Source of the DNA: Coniella vitis
Lineage: Eukaryota > Ascomycota > Sordariomycetes > Diaporthales > Schizoparmaceae
Assembly (NCBI GenBank): GCA_011317545.1
Contig: WUJK01000011.1
Location: 201,501 to 265,500 of the forward strand
Reading direction: 5' to 3'
Length of the DNA stretch: 64,000 bases
Shown here: positions 33,711-42,542 of the stretch, piece by piece
How positions within the stretch are numbered: the stretch's first letter is position 1
Layout: each line of letters begins with the position of its first letter
The notes under the pieces: generated by a model
Told to the model about the DNA's origin: nothing
The model's input: only the letters and a program-made list of their open reading frames with translations
The model's database searches: none
Program-made: the position numbers and the translations under genes

Positions 33711-35359
33711 ATGGACGTCCAAAAGGTTAGTAGCACACTCCCTGGCGAGCCGCTTACCAAGGCCGGTCCGGCTGGTACTTGTGTGTCTCGCTCCTCGCTT
33801 ACACAATCGGGCACAATCTGCAGATAGGCTTGGTGGGAGCGGGCAACATGGGCGGCATGATGGCCCTCTTGCTTGCCGAGTATGGCATTGAAGTGCACCT
33901 GTTCGACCCCAACACGGACAACGTCAGCCACGTCCTCGACCAGGCCAAGAGCGCCGGTTTGGCCGCCAAACTCTCAGAGCAAAAGGACTACGAGGCGTTG
34001 TGCAACGCGCTGCCCTCCGACTCACCAAAGGTCTTTCTGCTCAGCGTGCCGCATGGCTCGGTGGGCGACAAGACGATCGACGGCCTCGAGCCCTTTCTGC
34101 GCCAAGGCGACGTGATTCTGGACGCCTCCAACGAGCGCTGGACCAACACAGAGCGTCGCCAGGAGCGGCTGAAGCCAAAGGGCGTCCACTTTGTGGGCAT
34201 GGGTGTGTCAGGCGGCTACCAGGCAGCCCGCCACGGCCCGTCCATTTCCCCGGGTGGCAGCACGCCCGAGGCTCTCGATGCCGTGTGGCCGTTCCTCACC
34301 CAGATTGCCGCCAAGGACCGCCACGGCCGGCCCTGCACGTCCAAGCTGGGCGTCGGTGGGTGCGGCCACTACGTCAAGATGGTGCACAACGGGATCGAGC
34401 ACGGCATGATGGCGGTGCTCTGTGAGGTTTGGGGCATCATGGCGAACGGGCTGGGCTGGTCGATGGACGAGATTGGCAACGTCTTTTCGCGGTGGAACAC
34501 GGACGAGGACAGCCCCTTGCGGTCCAACTTTCTCCTCGAGATTGGGGCCGACATCTGCCGCACAAAGGACCCCCAGGACCACTCCAAGTACCTGCTGGCC
34601 AGCATACGCGACAAGGTGGTGCAGGACGTGTGCGAGGAAGAAGGGACAGGCACCTGGACGGTCGAAGAGGCGGCCAGACTGCACGTGGCCGCGCCCACCA
34701 TTGCGGTCGCCCACATGACGCGCGTGCTTTCGGCGTATGCTTCGCGACGAGAGGCCACGGCCAAGGTGTTCAGGCAGGCTGGCGCAGCGGCAGAGACGCA
34801 GCTGTGCAAGCCAGAGGCCATGACTGTCGAGGGCAAAGCCAAGGCGGCCAGAGAGCTCCAGCACGCGACGTATGCGTGCTTCCTGCTCGCGTTTGTGCAG
34901 GGGATGCACATCATCGCAGCAGCAGACGAGGAGCACGACTGGCAGCTCGACTACGCCAACATCATGCAGCTGTGGCGCGGCGGCTGCATCATCCAATCCG
35001 ACTACATTGTCGCCCTGCTCGACGGCGTGTACGGCGATGCTTCGCTCGACCGCCACAACCTGCTCGCCCACCCCACCATTGCCCAGGAGCTGGCACCGAC
35101 ACTCCCGTCGCTCAAAGAGCTGGTGGCAAACTCGCTGCGCATGGACTCGTTTGTGCCGGCTCTGAGCGCGACGCTCGAGTATCTCAAGTGCTCGATTTCG
35201 ACCGATCTGCCGACGAGTTTCCAAGCGGCCGAGCTCGACTTTTTCGGCCACCACATGTACGACCTGAAGAGCGAGGGCGCGGGCGAGCCGGTGATGGGCA
35301 AGCACCACTATGAATGGCGGCCAGCGAGAGGCATCCGAGACGTAGAGCAGAAGCAGTAA
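33711..35359 (+). CDS. 6-phosphogluconate dehydrogenase family protein, divergent, 2 exons
   Basis: A 15-nt first exon (M-D-V-Q-K, 33,711-33,725) is joined across a GTTAGT...GCAG intron to 33,824-35,359, giving 516 aa. The NADP-binding motif is G10-A-G-N-M-G15. The substrate region has G-V-S-G-G-x-x-x-A-R-H-G-P and the conserved catalytic Lys K190 in V-K-M-V-H-N-G-I-E-H. Canonical enzymes oxidise and decarboxylate 6-phosphogluconate to ribulose 5-phosphate in the pentose phosphate pathway. This one departs from them. The usual D-G-G-N-S motif reads D-A-S-N-E, and the C-terminal H-T-x-W tail is replaced by G-K-H-H-Y-E-W. It may be a paralogue with altered substrate. The first exon is needed to complete the first β-strand, which supports the chosen start. 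Confidence 0.88.
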
Positions 35360-35939
35360 ATGAATGTGGTGTTGGTCAAAATCAAAAGCTTGAAGTGGAA
35401 CAAAAAATGGTTGGGGTGAAGGTCGACGACGACGACGACCCCTGAGAAGCCAAAAAGTGGTTGCTGTAGCAGCCCAGATTTAGTGGCTTGGCCCTCTGCA
35501 GGCCGAGCGCAGTACCTGTAGCCATACCTGTAGCCTGGCTGCCTGGCAACCTGGCGACCTGGCAACCCACTGTAGCCCTACTAACCTAATACTTGAAATA
35601 CAATGTACCATAGTATAGTATGTGTGCGTTGTCTTGCCGGGGGCGCCTGCAGCCCCTGATCTAGGCCTGTAGATCAACAGTGGGGCATCCCGCTGAAACC
35701 CCTGAAGATGCCCTTATTGGGCCCAAGGAATGTTTGACACCGTCATTAACCGTCCTGCCCGCCTCTACCAGCCCATCACCGCTTTGCCAGCACTTTCTTC
35801 CTCCTGACCAGATCTTGACGACCAACCACCAGCATCGCAACTGCTCGCCCTCGCGCGCACCGTTCTACCACCCACCCACCACCAGCAAGCAGCTCAGCAC
35901 CACCGCCTCAATGCATCGCTAGCATCTGCGCTCTCCTAC
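35360..35939. other. Interval with a 9-bp degenerate minisatellite
   Basis: At 35,534-35,567 the unit cctggcaac/cctggcgac is repeated about four times, preceded by cctgtagc repeats. No gene is seen. The right part is the leader of the phosphoesterase gene. Confidence 0.5.
35911..35922 (+). promoter_or_regulatory. Minimal upstream ORF (Met-His-Arg-stop)
   Basis: ATGCATCGCTAG lies 18 bp before the ATG of the phosphoesterase gene. A start codon this close could reduce translation of the main frame by forcing reinitiation. Whether it is in the mature transcript is not known. Confidence 0.4.
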
Positions 35940-37670
35940 ATGTCCTCTCCCTCCTGTCCGACGCGCCTCTCCGCCCATGGCCTCCTTCGCAGCCTCGTGC
36001 GGCTTCTGGTGCCGTTGTCGCTGCTCCTGACCCTCTACCTGTACCTGTACCCCTTCTTCTTGACCTGTGGCTTCCCTCTGCCCTCGTCTGCGCCCTCACC
36101 CGCCTCGCCTGGCCGCCTCACAGCCTGGCTCGAGACCGTGAGGCTTCACCTGGCGGGCACGTCCCCGGCCTCGGCCTCGATCACGTTGAACGACCAGCAC
36201 CACCGCCTGGCGCCCTTTCGCCTCTTGGCCATTGGCGATCCTCAGCTCGAGGGCGACACATCCATTCCAAACGCCTACCGCGAATCGTCCTTCCCGCACC
36301 TCCACTCCTTCTTGGCGCGACTTGCGAAGCGCTCTGACGAGTACCCGACCCTGCACGCGAGCGTCAAGCAAGCCTTCCACGACCTCGTTGACTTCTACTT
36401 TGACGATATCCCAGACACGCTCGAAAGCATACGCAAGCGAATTGACCTCTTGGGCAATGACTTTTACCTGGCGCACATGTACCGCACCCTCGACTGGTGG
36501 ACCTTGCCCACCCACGCGGCAGTCTTGGGCGATCTGGTCGGCAGCCAGTGGATATCCGATCAAGAGTTTGAGCGCAGAGGCGCACGATACTGGGACCGAG
36601 TCTTCCAGGGTGCCGAGCGCGTGCCTGACGAAGTGGCGGCGTGGCCTGGCACCGGCGCTGTCGTGACTGGCGCGCTGGACACGGCGCTGCGCAATGCGAC
36701 GTGGCAGCGGCGCATCATCAATGTGGCGGGCAACCACGACATTGGATATGCAGGAGACATCACCCAAGAGAGGATGGACCGCTTCGAGCGCGTGTTCGGC
36801 AAGGCAAACTACGAACTGCGCTTTGATTTGCCCGCCGAGATGCTGTCTGCCGCTGCTGCAGACACCATGCGCGAGCAGGGCGACCGTCTGGCTCCCCAAC
36901 TGCGCCTTGTCATTCTCAACGACCTCAACCTCGACACGCCCGCAGCCAGCATCAGCCTACAAGACGAGACGTACAGGTTCATCAACGACGCCATCGATAC
37001 CTCAGCCGCTGTCGAGCAAAAGGGCCACCTCACTGTGTTGCTGACGCACGTCCCCCTGTACAAGGCAGAGGGCATCTGCGTGGATGCGCCCTACTTTTCC
37101 TTCCACGACGGGGACGGCACCCTCAGGGAACAGAACCAGCTGAGCGCCGACGCGTCTAAGGGCATCATACAGGGCCTCTTTGGCCTGAGCGGTGACCCCA
37201 ATGCCCCAGGCAGCGGACACGGCCGGCGGGGCGTCATTCTCAACGGCCACGACCACGAAGGGTGCGACACATATCACTTCATCAACCAGTCACACGGCGA
37301 GAGCGTCCAAGAGCGCGAGTGGCAGGCCACGAGGTGGCGCAGCGCTTCCAAACAGGCCATCCCCCTGGACTCTGCCCTTCCAGGTGTGCGCGAGATTACA
37401 GTGCGCAGTATCATGGGCGGCTACGGCGGGAACGCGGGCTTGCTCAGTGCGTGGTTCGACGAGGACAGCTGGGAATGGCGATTTGAGTATGCCGAGTGCG
37501 CGCTGGGCACACAGCATATCTGGTGGGCGGTGCATATCATGGATCTGGCTGCAGTTGTCGCTGTGGGTGCGTACGCCGTCACATTGGTGCTCGCCAGGCC
37601 GTCCAACGAGCGGGAGAGTAGGGCAAACCACAAGGATGAAAGGGTGGATCGCGGTGCCGTCAAAGGATGA
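35940..37670 (+). CDS. Cdc1/Ted1-like membrane metallophosphoesterase
   Basis: The 576-aa product has the five calcineurin-type metallophosphoesterase motifs: G-D-P-Q (99-102), G-D-L (197-199), G-N-H-D (264-267), T-H-V-P-L-Y, and G-H-D-H (436-439). A transmembrane segment lies at about 25-45 and a second near the C-terminus (about 528-550, A-A-V-V-A-V-G-A-Y-A-V-T-L-V-L). This layout is that of the Cdc1/Ted1/PGAP5 group, ER or Golgi enzymes that remove ethanolamine phosphate from mannose of GPI anchors and so help GPI-protein export. The function is inferred from family. Single exon; start at the first ATG that includes the N-terminal membrane segment. Confidence 0.85.
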   Translation: MSSPSCPTRLSAHGLLRSLVRLLVPLSLLLTLYLYLYPFFLTCGFPLPSSAPSPASPGRLTAWLETVRLHLAGTSPASASITLNDQHHRLAPFRLLAIGDPQLEGDTSIPNAYRESSFPHLHSFLARLAKRSDEYPTLHASVKQAFHDLVDFYFDDIPDTLESIRKRIDLLGNDFYLAHMYRTLDWWTLPTHAAVLGDLVGSQWISDQEFERRGARYWDRVFQGAERVPDEVAAWPGTGAVVTGALDTALRNATWQRRIINVAGNHDIGYAGDITQERMDRFERVFGKANYELRFDLPAEMLSAAAADTMREQGDRLAPQLRLVILNDLNLDTPAASISLQDETYRFINDAIDTSAAVEQKGHLTVLLTHVPLYKAEGICVDAPYFSFHDGDGTLREQNQLSADASKGIIQGLFGLSGDPNAPGSGHGRRGVILNGHDHEGCDTYHFINQSHGESVQEREWQATRWRSASKQAIPLDSALPGVREITVRSIMGGYGGNAGLLSAWFDEDSWEWRFEYAECALGTQHIWWAVHIMDLAAVVAVGAYAVTLVLARPSNERESRANHKDERVDRGAVKG

Positions 37671-38275
37671 GGTCCGTTGTCTTAAGAAGATAACCCCCTC
37701 GCATTGTATATAATCTGTATATATTCCCTGAATGCATCAGGTCCAAGGGAGTTAGTTGGATGGCTGGAGGGCGGCAGGTGTACTCTCTCTGCAAGGCAAG
37801 AGAAATGGCGATGCTGCGTGCTCCCGCGGTTCGCATCCTTAGCCAACCTTAATTGCAATTGGCTTTTTCCTTGGATGAAAAGCCGAGAGGACTGTGCTTA
37901 TTCTGGCTGTGGGAGGTCTCCTGTTGACTTTTCAAGACGCACGGCCAGTCACACACAGCCTTGCTTCGATGTTGGAAACATGGCGCCGTCGCGGGCAGCG
38001 CAGGGAAGATCAGACGGAAGTGCGTCAGGTTCTCCATCGCTTTGTCCTCGGCACTTCTCTGCTCCCTACAAGAAAAGAAGCTTCTACGATTCTGAAGGTT
38101 TGGGAGAGCCCAGCACAATGTCCCGCCCACGCGAAACGGCCTGAGAGTCAGAGTCATCCCAACTGGCACCGTCAGCCACGGCGGCTGCGCGAGCCGACTT
38201 CACCTCGGTTTCGACGGCTGGCATGGGGTTGGGCTCCGCTGGACGGATCTGCGAGTCGCATTCGAGCTTTTGCTT

Positions 38276-38308
<33 letters not shown>

Positions 38309-38807
38309 AAGCGAGGTTTTGTAGTCGCTGTGGCGGGTGAGGCTGGATGGGAGCCATGGACTCGACAGCACAGTACAGTGCAGACCTGCCTGCTTCTGGT
38401 GATCTTGTCCAAGGATCCAGATGAGGATGGAACAAGCGCGGTTTGGAAGTGAAGTTGGACTGGGGACTGCAACGTCAAGGATACCGTACACTTCACGGCC
38501 AATGCCACCATCATCATCATACCGACCACTTGCACCACCAGCTCTCGTGGCCGTCCAAACAAGATATAACAACAGCCAAGACCTCCCATCCACGTCCACA
38601 GCACAGCACAGCCAAAACCTCCTTCATTTCTGAGCGGTGTCTTTTATTCCTGATCCAGCAACGAAGCTCAAGAGCAGTGCTTTTGTCTTCCACGAACCGA
38701 ACAACCAACCAACCAACCCACCCAGTCCATCCTTTTTTAACCTCTCTCCGTTCCTCATCCTCTTTTCTCAAAGCAATCAATCCACAGTACAAATCATTCA
38801 TCCAAAC
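37671..38807. other. Interval with a (CTG)n tract and precursor-gene promoter
   Basis: No gene is supported. A pure run of about ten GCT/CTG units lies near 38,274-38,306. The last 200 bp are rich in short CA/CT-rich stretches and probably form the leader of the repeat precursor at 38,808. Confidence 0.5.
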
Positions 38808-39554
38808 ATGCACTCCTCCGTCATCGCCTCCTTCGTGCTCCTCGCGCTCAGCGCGTCGGCCGCCCCCCTCGACCTGGGCTCTGCGAGCGCCACCACAGGC
38901 CTCAGCCTGCGCATCAAGAGCCCCGCCTCCGTGACGGCCGCCTCCGCACAGGCTCTGGCCGCGCGCGACGAGGAAGTCAGCAGTATCCTGGCTGCGCTGC
39001 AGAGCAACTCGCCAGAAGATGCCAGTGCTGCCGCCGATGCGGTGGAGCCCGACGACAAGAAGCGCGACGAGGAAGTCAGCAGCATTCTTGCTGCGTTGCA
39101 GAGCAACTCGCCAGAGGACGCCAGTGCTGCCGCTGATGCGGTGGAGCCAGACGATAAGAAGAGAGACGAGGAGGTTAGCAGCATTCTTGCTGCGTTGCAG
39201 AGCAACTCGCCAGAGGACGCCAGCGCTGCTGCTGATGCGGTGGAGCCCGACGACAAGAAGCGCGACGAGGAGGTCAGCAGTATCCTGGCTGCGCTCCAGA
39301 GCAACTCGCCAGAAGACGCCAGTGCTGCTGCCGACGCTGTTGAGCCCGACGACAAGAAGAGAGACGAAGAGGTCAGCAGCATCTTGGCTGCGCTCCAGAC
39401 CAACTCGCCAGAGGATGCCAGTGCTGCCGCTGATGCTGTCGAGCCAGATGACAAGAAGCGCGACGAGGAGGTAAGCAGTATTCTTGCTGCACTGCAGACC
39501 AACTCTCCCGCCGACGCCACCGCCGCCGCCGATGCCGTTGAGCCCGATAACTAG
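38808..39554 (+). CDS. Secreted repeat precursor with Lys-Lys-Arg processing sites (kexin-processed repeat protein type)
   Basis: The 248-aa frame starts with a signal peptide (about residues 1-18) and a spacer ending in A-L-A-A-R at residue 53. Six tandem units follow, five of 33 residues and a last one of 30 (38,967-39,551). Each unit begins D-E-E-V-S-S-I-L-A-A-L-Q and continues with an Asn/Ser/Pro- and Ala/Asp-rich part. The first five end in D-D-K-K-R, and the last stops at E-P-D-N. Kex2-type cleavage after K-K-R would release six acidic peptides of about 30 residues, with no Cys, Tyr, Trp or Phe. This is the architecture of fungal kexin-processed repeat proteins, which include pheromone and RiPP precursors. 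No UstYa-like (DUF3328) gene is nearby. Substrate, role and modification are unknown. The start is the ATG before the signal peptide; a longer frame lacks an upstream ATG. Confidence 0.85.
   Translation: MHSSVIASFVLLALSASAAPLDLGSASATTGLSLRIKSPASVTAASAQALAARDEEVSSILAALQSNSPEDASAAADAVEPDDKKRDEEVSSILAALQSNSPEDASAAADAVEPDDKKRDEEVSSILAALQSNSPEDASAAADAVEPDDKKRDEEVSSILAALQSNSPEDASAAADAVEPDDKKRDEEVSSILAALQTNSPEDASAAADAVEPDDKKRDEEVSSILAALQTNSPADATAAADAVEPDN
38967..39551 (+). repeat. Six tandem 99-bp coding repeats of the secreted precursor
   Basis: Unit starts: 38,967, 39,066, 39,165, 39,264, 39,363 and 39,462; the last unit is 90 bp plus stop. Codons differ at many third positions between units, but the protein hardly changes. 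Replacements are Ser-to-Thr at unit position 13 (units 5 and 6), and Glu17Ala, Ser20Thr and Asp30Asn in unit 6. Confidence 0.92.
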
Positions 39555-39899
39555 ATGCACTTCTCTTTTCTGCGTTACAAAAACAAAGCATGTCTTGTCG
39601 ATCGAGGCATGGAGAGTAGATGGTAGTGTGTTCCTTACGCTTTATACGGTAATGATAAATAATTCAACAAAGGCTGGACCGTTATGAGACCAAGACTCCT
39701 TGTATATACATAGGTAGATATCAATGGGTGAACGGTTACAAAAATTATATAATGTGTAAATTCCTAATCATCTCGAGGACTCCAAGAGAAGATGAGATGC
39801 CTTTGGAAGTGTGAATCGCTGCAACGTTCGCATTGTGTTCTTGATATATTGGGTAGAAGAAGCTGTTGCGCGCTCTATCCGCTCCATCGCTTCATCGCT
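39555..39899. other. Short interval between convergent genes
   Basis: This is the 3' flank shared by the precursor gene and the SDR-like gene. It is AT-rich around 39,640-39,770 and probably contains both 3' ends. No gene. Confidence 0.5.
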
Positions 39900-40550
39900 T
39901 CATCTACCATCCTCCTTTCTCTTCAGGCTCTTCTTGCCTCTGCCCATCCACCTCCTCGCTCTCTCTTCACCCACCAATCCCATCACCACGACCCGGAAGT
40001 GCAGCCTCCAGCACGGATACATCTCGCTCCAGCCTCGCCCCAACGCGCCATCCGTCTTGTTCACCATCATCTCGCCCAACGCCTCGTTCTCCTTCCTCCT
40101 TTCCATCTGGCCACCGCCACCACCACCACCAGCAGCAGCAGCAGCAGGGGAAACAACAATGCCCAACACGTCAATATGCCTCGTCTCCTGCGCACGCGCC
40201 ACTTCCCTCGCCAACCGCTGACTAAACACCCTTCGAAACGCCGCCACGCTACTCTGCACAACACTCACGTCGTCGTCGCCGCCCTCGTGCGCAAACACAG
40301 TCAAGACCAGCGAGCGCCGGTGCGTCCCAAAGGACATGCCCCGCGCGTCCACGCCCGCCCCGCGGTGCGTGAGCACAGGCATCATGAGCGCCGTCAGACG
40401 CGCGAGGAAGCGTGTCTCGCGGGCCAGCGTCGTGTCGATGTCGTCTGGCGCGTGGGCGGCGAGGCATGTAGAAGATGGTGAGGATGAGGAGGACAACCCG
40501 TTAGTGTCTGTGTTTGTGCCTTTGTCTGCGCTTTCCGCTCCTTCTTCTTC

Positions 40551-40582
<32 letters not shown>

Positions 40583-41267
40583 CTTCCACGTGCGCGGTTG
40601 TCGTGTTGACGAGGATGGAGACGCGCAGCCCGTCGTCGACGATGGCGCGGCGCAGCGTGGCTTCCATTTCGTCCGGGGTGGCTGTGGCTGCGTCGAGGGG
40701 CACGACTTTGATGTACTCGCTGATGAGCGCCGCCTTCTCCTCGGCTGTGCTGCTGCTGCTGCGTGGTGGCGGCTTTGGTTCCCCCTCTGCCTCTTGGTTG
40801 GCGAGGAGAAGCAGCCGCCGCTGCCTGGTATCGAGCAGAGTCTGGCCGAGTTCAGCAACAACAGCCTTGGACGCCGCCTCTGCCTCACCACCACCACCAC
40901 CACCACCACCGCCACCACCACCTCCACGGCGGCCCGTCAGAAGAATGACGCCAAAGCCGTGCTTCAGCAGCGCCTTGGCAACGCCCACCCCCAGCGCATC
41001 GCTTCCCTCGACCCCAGCAACCACCAGCGCGTAGGTCGGCTTGGGGCCGCGGCGCTGATACACGCGGAGCGGCGCGGCGGGCGGGGCGAAGAGGGCCGAG
41101 TAGCGGGCGTGGAAGAGGCAGAGGTCCAGCGCGCGCTCGGCGAGGTGCAGGGTGAGCAGGATGCCGACGAGGGCCAGGATGTGCAGCGGGTGCAGGGCGT
41201 AGTCGACCTGGGTGGTGAGGTAGTCTGTGAGCGCGGAGAGGCGCGGGAGAAAGGGGATCTGGGGCAT
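39900..41267 (-). CDS. Membrane-anchored SDR-fold protein lacking the catalytic Tyr-x3-Lys
   Basis: The 455-aa single-exon product has a hydrophobic segment at about 27-45 (H-I-L-A-L-V-G-I-L-L-T-L). A Rossmann-like start follows (Y-A-L-V-V-A-G-V-E-G-S-D-A-L-G-V-G-V-A-K-A-L-L), then a strand ending V-I-L-L-T-G-R-R. Where short-chain dehydrogenases have the active-site Tyr-x3-Lys helix, this protein reads V-V-Q-S-S-V-A-A-F-R-R-V-F-S, so both catalytic residues are missing. It resembles the fungal SDR-like proteins of unknown function (DUF1776 type) and very-long-chain ketoacyl reductase folds; the exact family is uncertain. Poly-Gly and poly-Gln inserts are present. It converges on the repeat precursor gene. 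Confidence 0.65.
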
Positions 41268-41396
41268 TGTGTGTGTTTGTTTGTGGGTGTGTTTGTTGGT
41301 ATCTGTTCAGCGAGAGATCTAAGGGGCTGGTCTTGGTGTTGGTGGTGATGTGGCTTGTCCGTGGATGATTACAGTTGAGGCCAAAGAGAGAATGGG

Positions 41397-41428
<32 letters not shown>

Positions 41429-42025
41429 TGTGCGAGGCTCGTCAGTCTGCTCTCCGTCTCCCAGGCAAGCCTCACAAGCAAAGAAAGGGAGGAAGAGGAC
41501 ACAAATGAGCGAGCACTTCATGCTATCCACATCCTATCATGCTTTTGAGGGTGATAAACTCGAGATATCGCCCCGAGTCAAGGCTCCACCCCCCCCCCCC
41601 CCGGTGGCGTCCCTCGCAGCGGACCCTCTTTCGGAATTGGTGAGAGGGCGGCGGGCTGGGCTGGGCTGCTTGCTGGCTGGCTTTATTACACTTTTGTTCC
41701 GGCTGTTATTGTGGGGATTCGGCTTATCGAAATCGGTCATCGAGGTTGGTCAGAGCAAAGGGGCCTGTATTCTTTTTTTTTTTCTTTTTTTTTTTTTTGA
41801 TTATTATTGAGATTATTTTACCATGTAACTCGCCCATGCTGGGTTTCGCAACTGCAGAGTTGTCCATCTATCTACACCTTTGCTTGAATTCAGCAGCTTG
41901 GCTTCCGTCTGATATGGTTCTCGAGTTGTTAGACCAAAAGATGGCGACGGAAGTCGGCTGTTTCCAGAATCCGGAAGCCCAGCGTTTGCGATCGCATTCT
42001 GCCTCACGAACGCTGATTTGTCTAT
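41268..42025. other. Interval with (GAT)n and poly-T tracts
   Basis: A (GAT)n/(ATG)n run lies at about 41,401-41,426, a C14-type run near 41,588-41,602, and a T-rich stretch near 41,770-41,800. No gene is supported. Confidence 0.5.
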
Positions 42026-42542
42026 TCATTTGCAGCTGTCGCGATGCGAACAGTATGCCCTCTCCAGACTGGAATTTATGTCCATAATACACTCACCATT
42101 TGCGGACCAAATAGGCACATTATAATCATCAATGTGTGGCTCGAACTGTACGCTTCTGTCAGTACACATCGCAGGCAGTATTGATAATTCGTTCTTATGG
42201 CATCGTTTGCACTCACCAGTCCATCAACATGGTCCCAACCCTTGGGCGTGACATTGTAGTTCGAAACACCATATCCGTTCATAACCTTGCCAATATCTGG
42301 AAAAGTAGGGGGTCAGTAAACATGACAGTCCAGGGATATCATCAAAACAATCACTTACACTCCGTTCTATCACCAGCCGCGTTCATCCAGAGGTAGTCGT
42401 TGTCCTGGCCCGAGAGACCCCATTTGTTGCATGAGCCACCTGGCTTCACAACGTTTGTGATGTTCGTATTATCTGCCAATATCCCCAAAGTCAGGCTCAT
42501 CCACAGCAGCAAGAGGGACGAAAAGGTGCCGTATTTGCACAT
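42026..42542 (-). CDS. Small secreted cysteine-containing protein, 3 exons
   Basis: Exons on the minus strand are 42,542-42,359, 42,296-42,217 and 42,145-42,026, giving 127 aa. Introns are GTAAGT...CCAG (62 nt) and GTGAGT...ACAG (71 nt, CTGAC branch site), and both junctions keep frame. Residues 1-23 are a signal peptide (L-L-L-L-W-M-S-L-T-L-G-I-L-A). The mature part has four Cys (G-S-C-N, G-E-C-I, A-Y-C-S, D-S-C-K) and two N-glycosylation-type sites near its start. I do not recognise the family. A third GTGAGT at the start of the last Cys-containing stretch could act as a donor and would remove three of the Cys, but no branch site follows within 65 nt. An upstream in-frame ATG (42,578) would bury the signal peptide. 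Small secreted Cys proteins in fungi are often effectors or antimicrobial; that is only a guess here. Confidence 0.55.

Noticed and set aside
33196..33891. 231-codon frame upstream of and overlapping the 6PGDH start
   Set aside because: Built from CAG/AAC repeats and out of frame with the dehydrogenase. The splice-joined M-D-V-Q-K start explains the gene better.
38967..39551. Reading the repeat precursor as an alpha-type mating pheromone gene
   Set aside because: Ascomycete alpha pheromones have a short Cys/Trp-containing core. These units have neither residue. Only the kexin-site layout is shared.
38967..39551. CRISPR-like or satellite array
   Set aside because: The 99-bp period is in frame with a secreted protein, has no spacers, and varies mainly at third codon positions.
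38808..41267. A dikaritin (ustiloxin-type) RiPP cluster made of precursor plus neighbour
   Set aside because: The repeat units lack the Tyr needed for such cyclisation, and the neighbour is SDR-like, without the H-x-x-H-C motifs of UstYa proteins.
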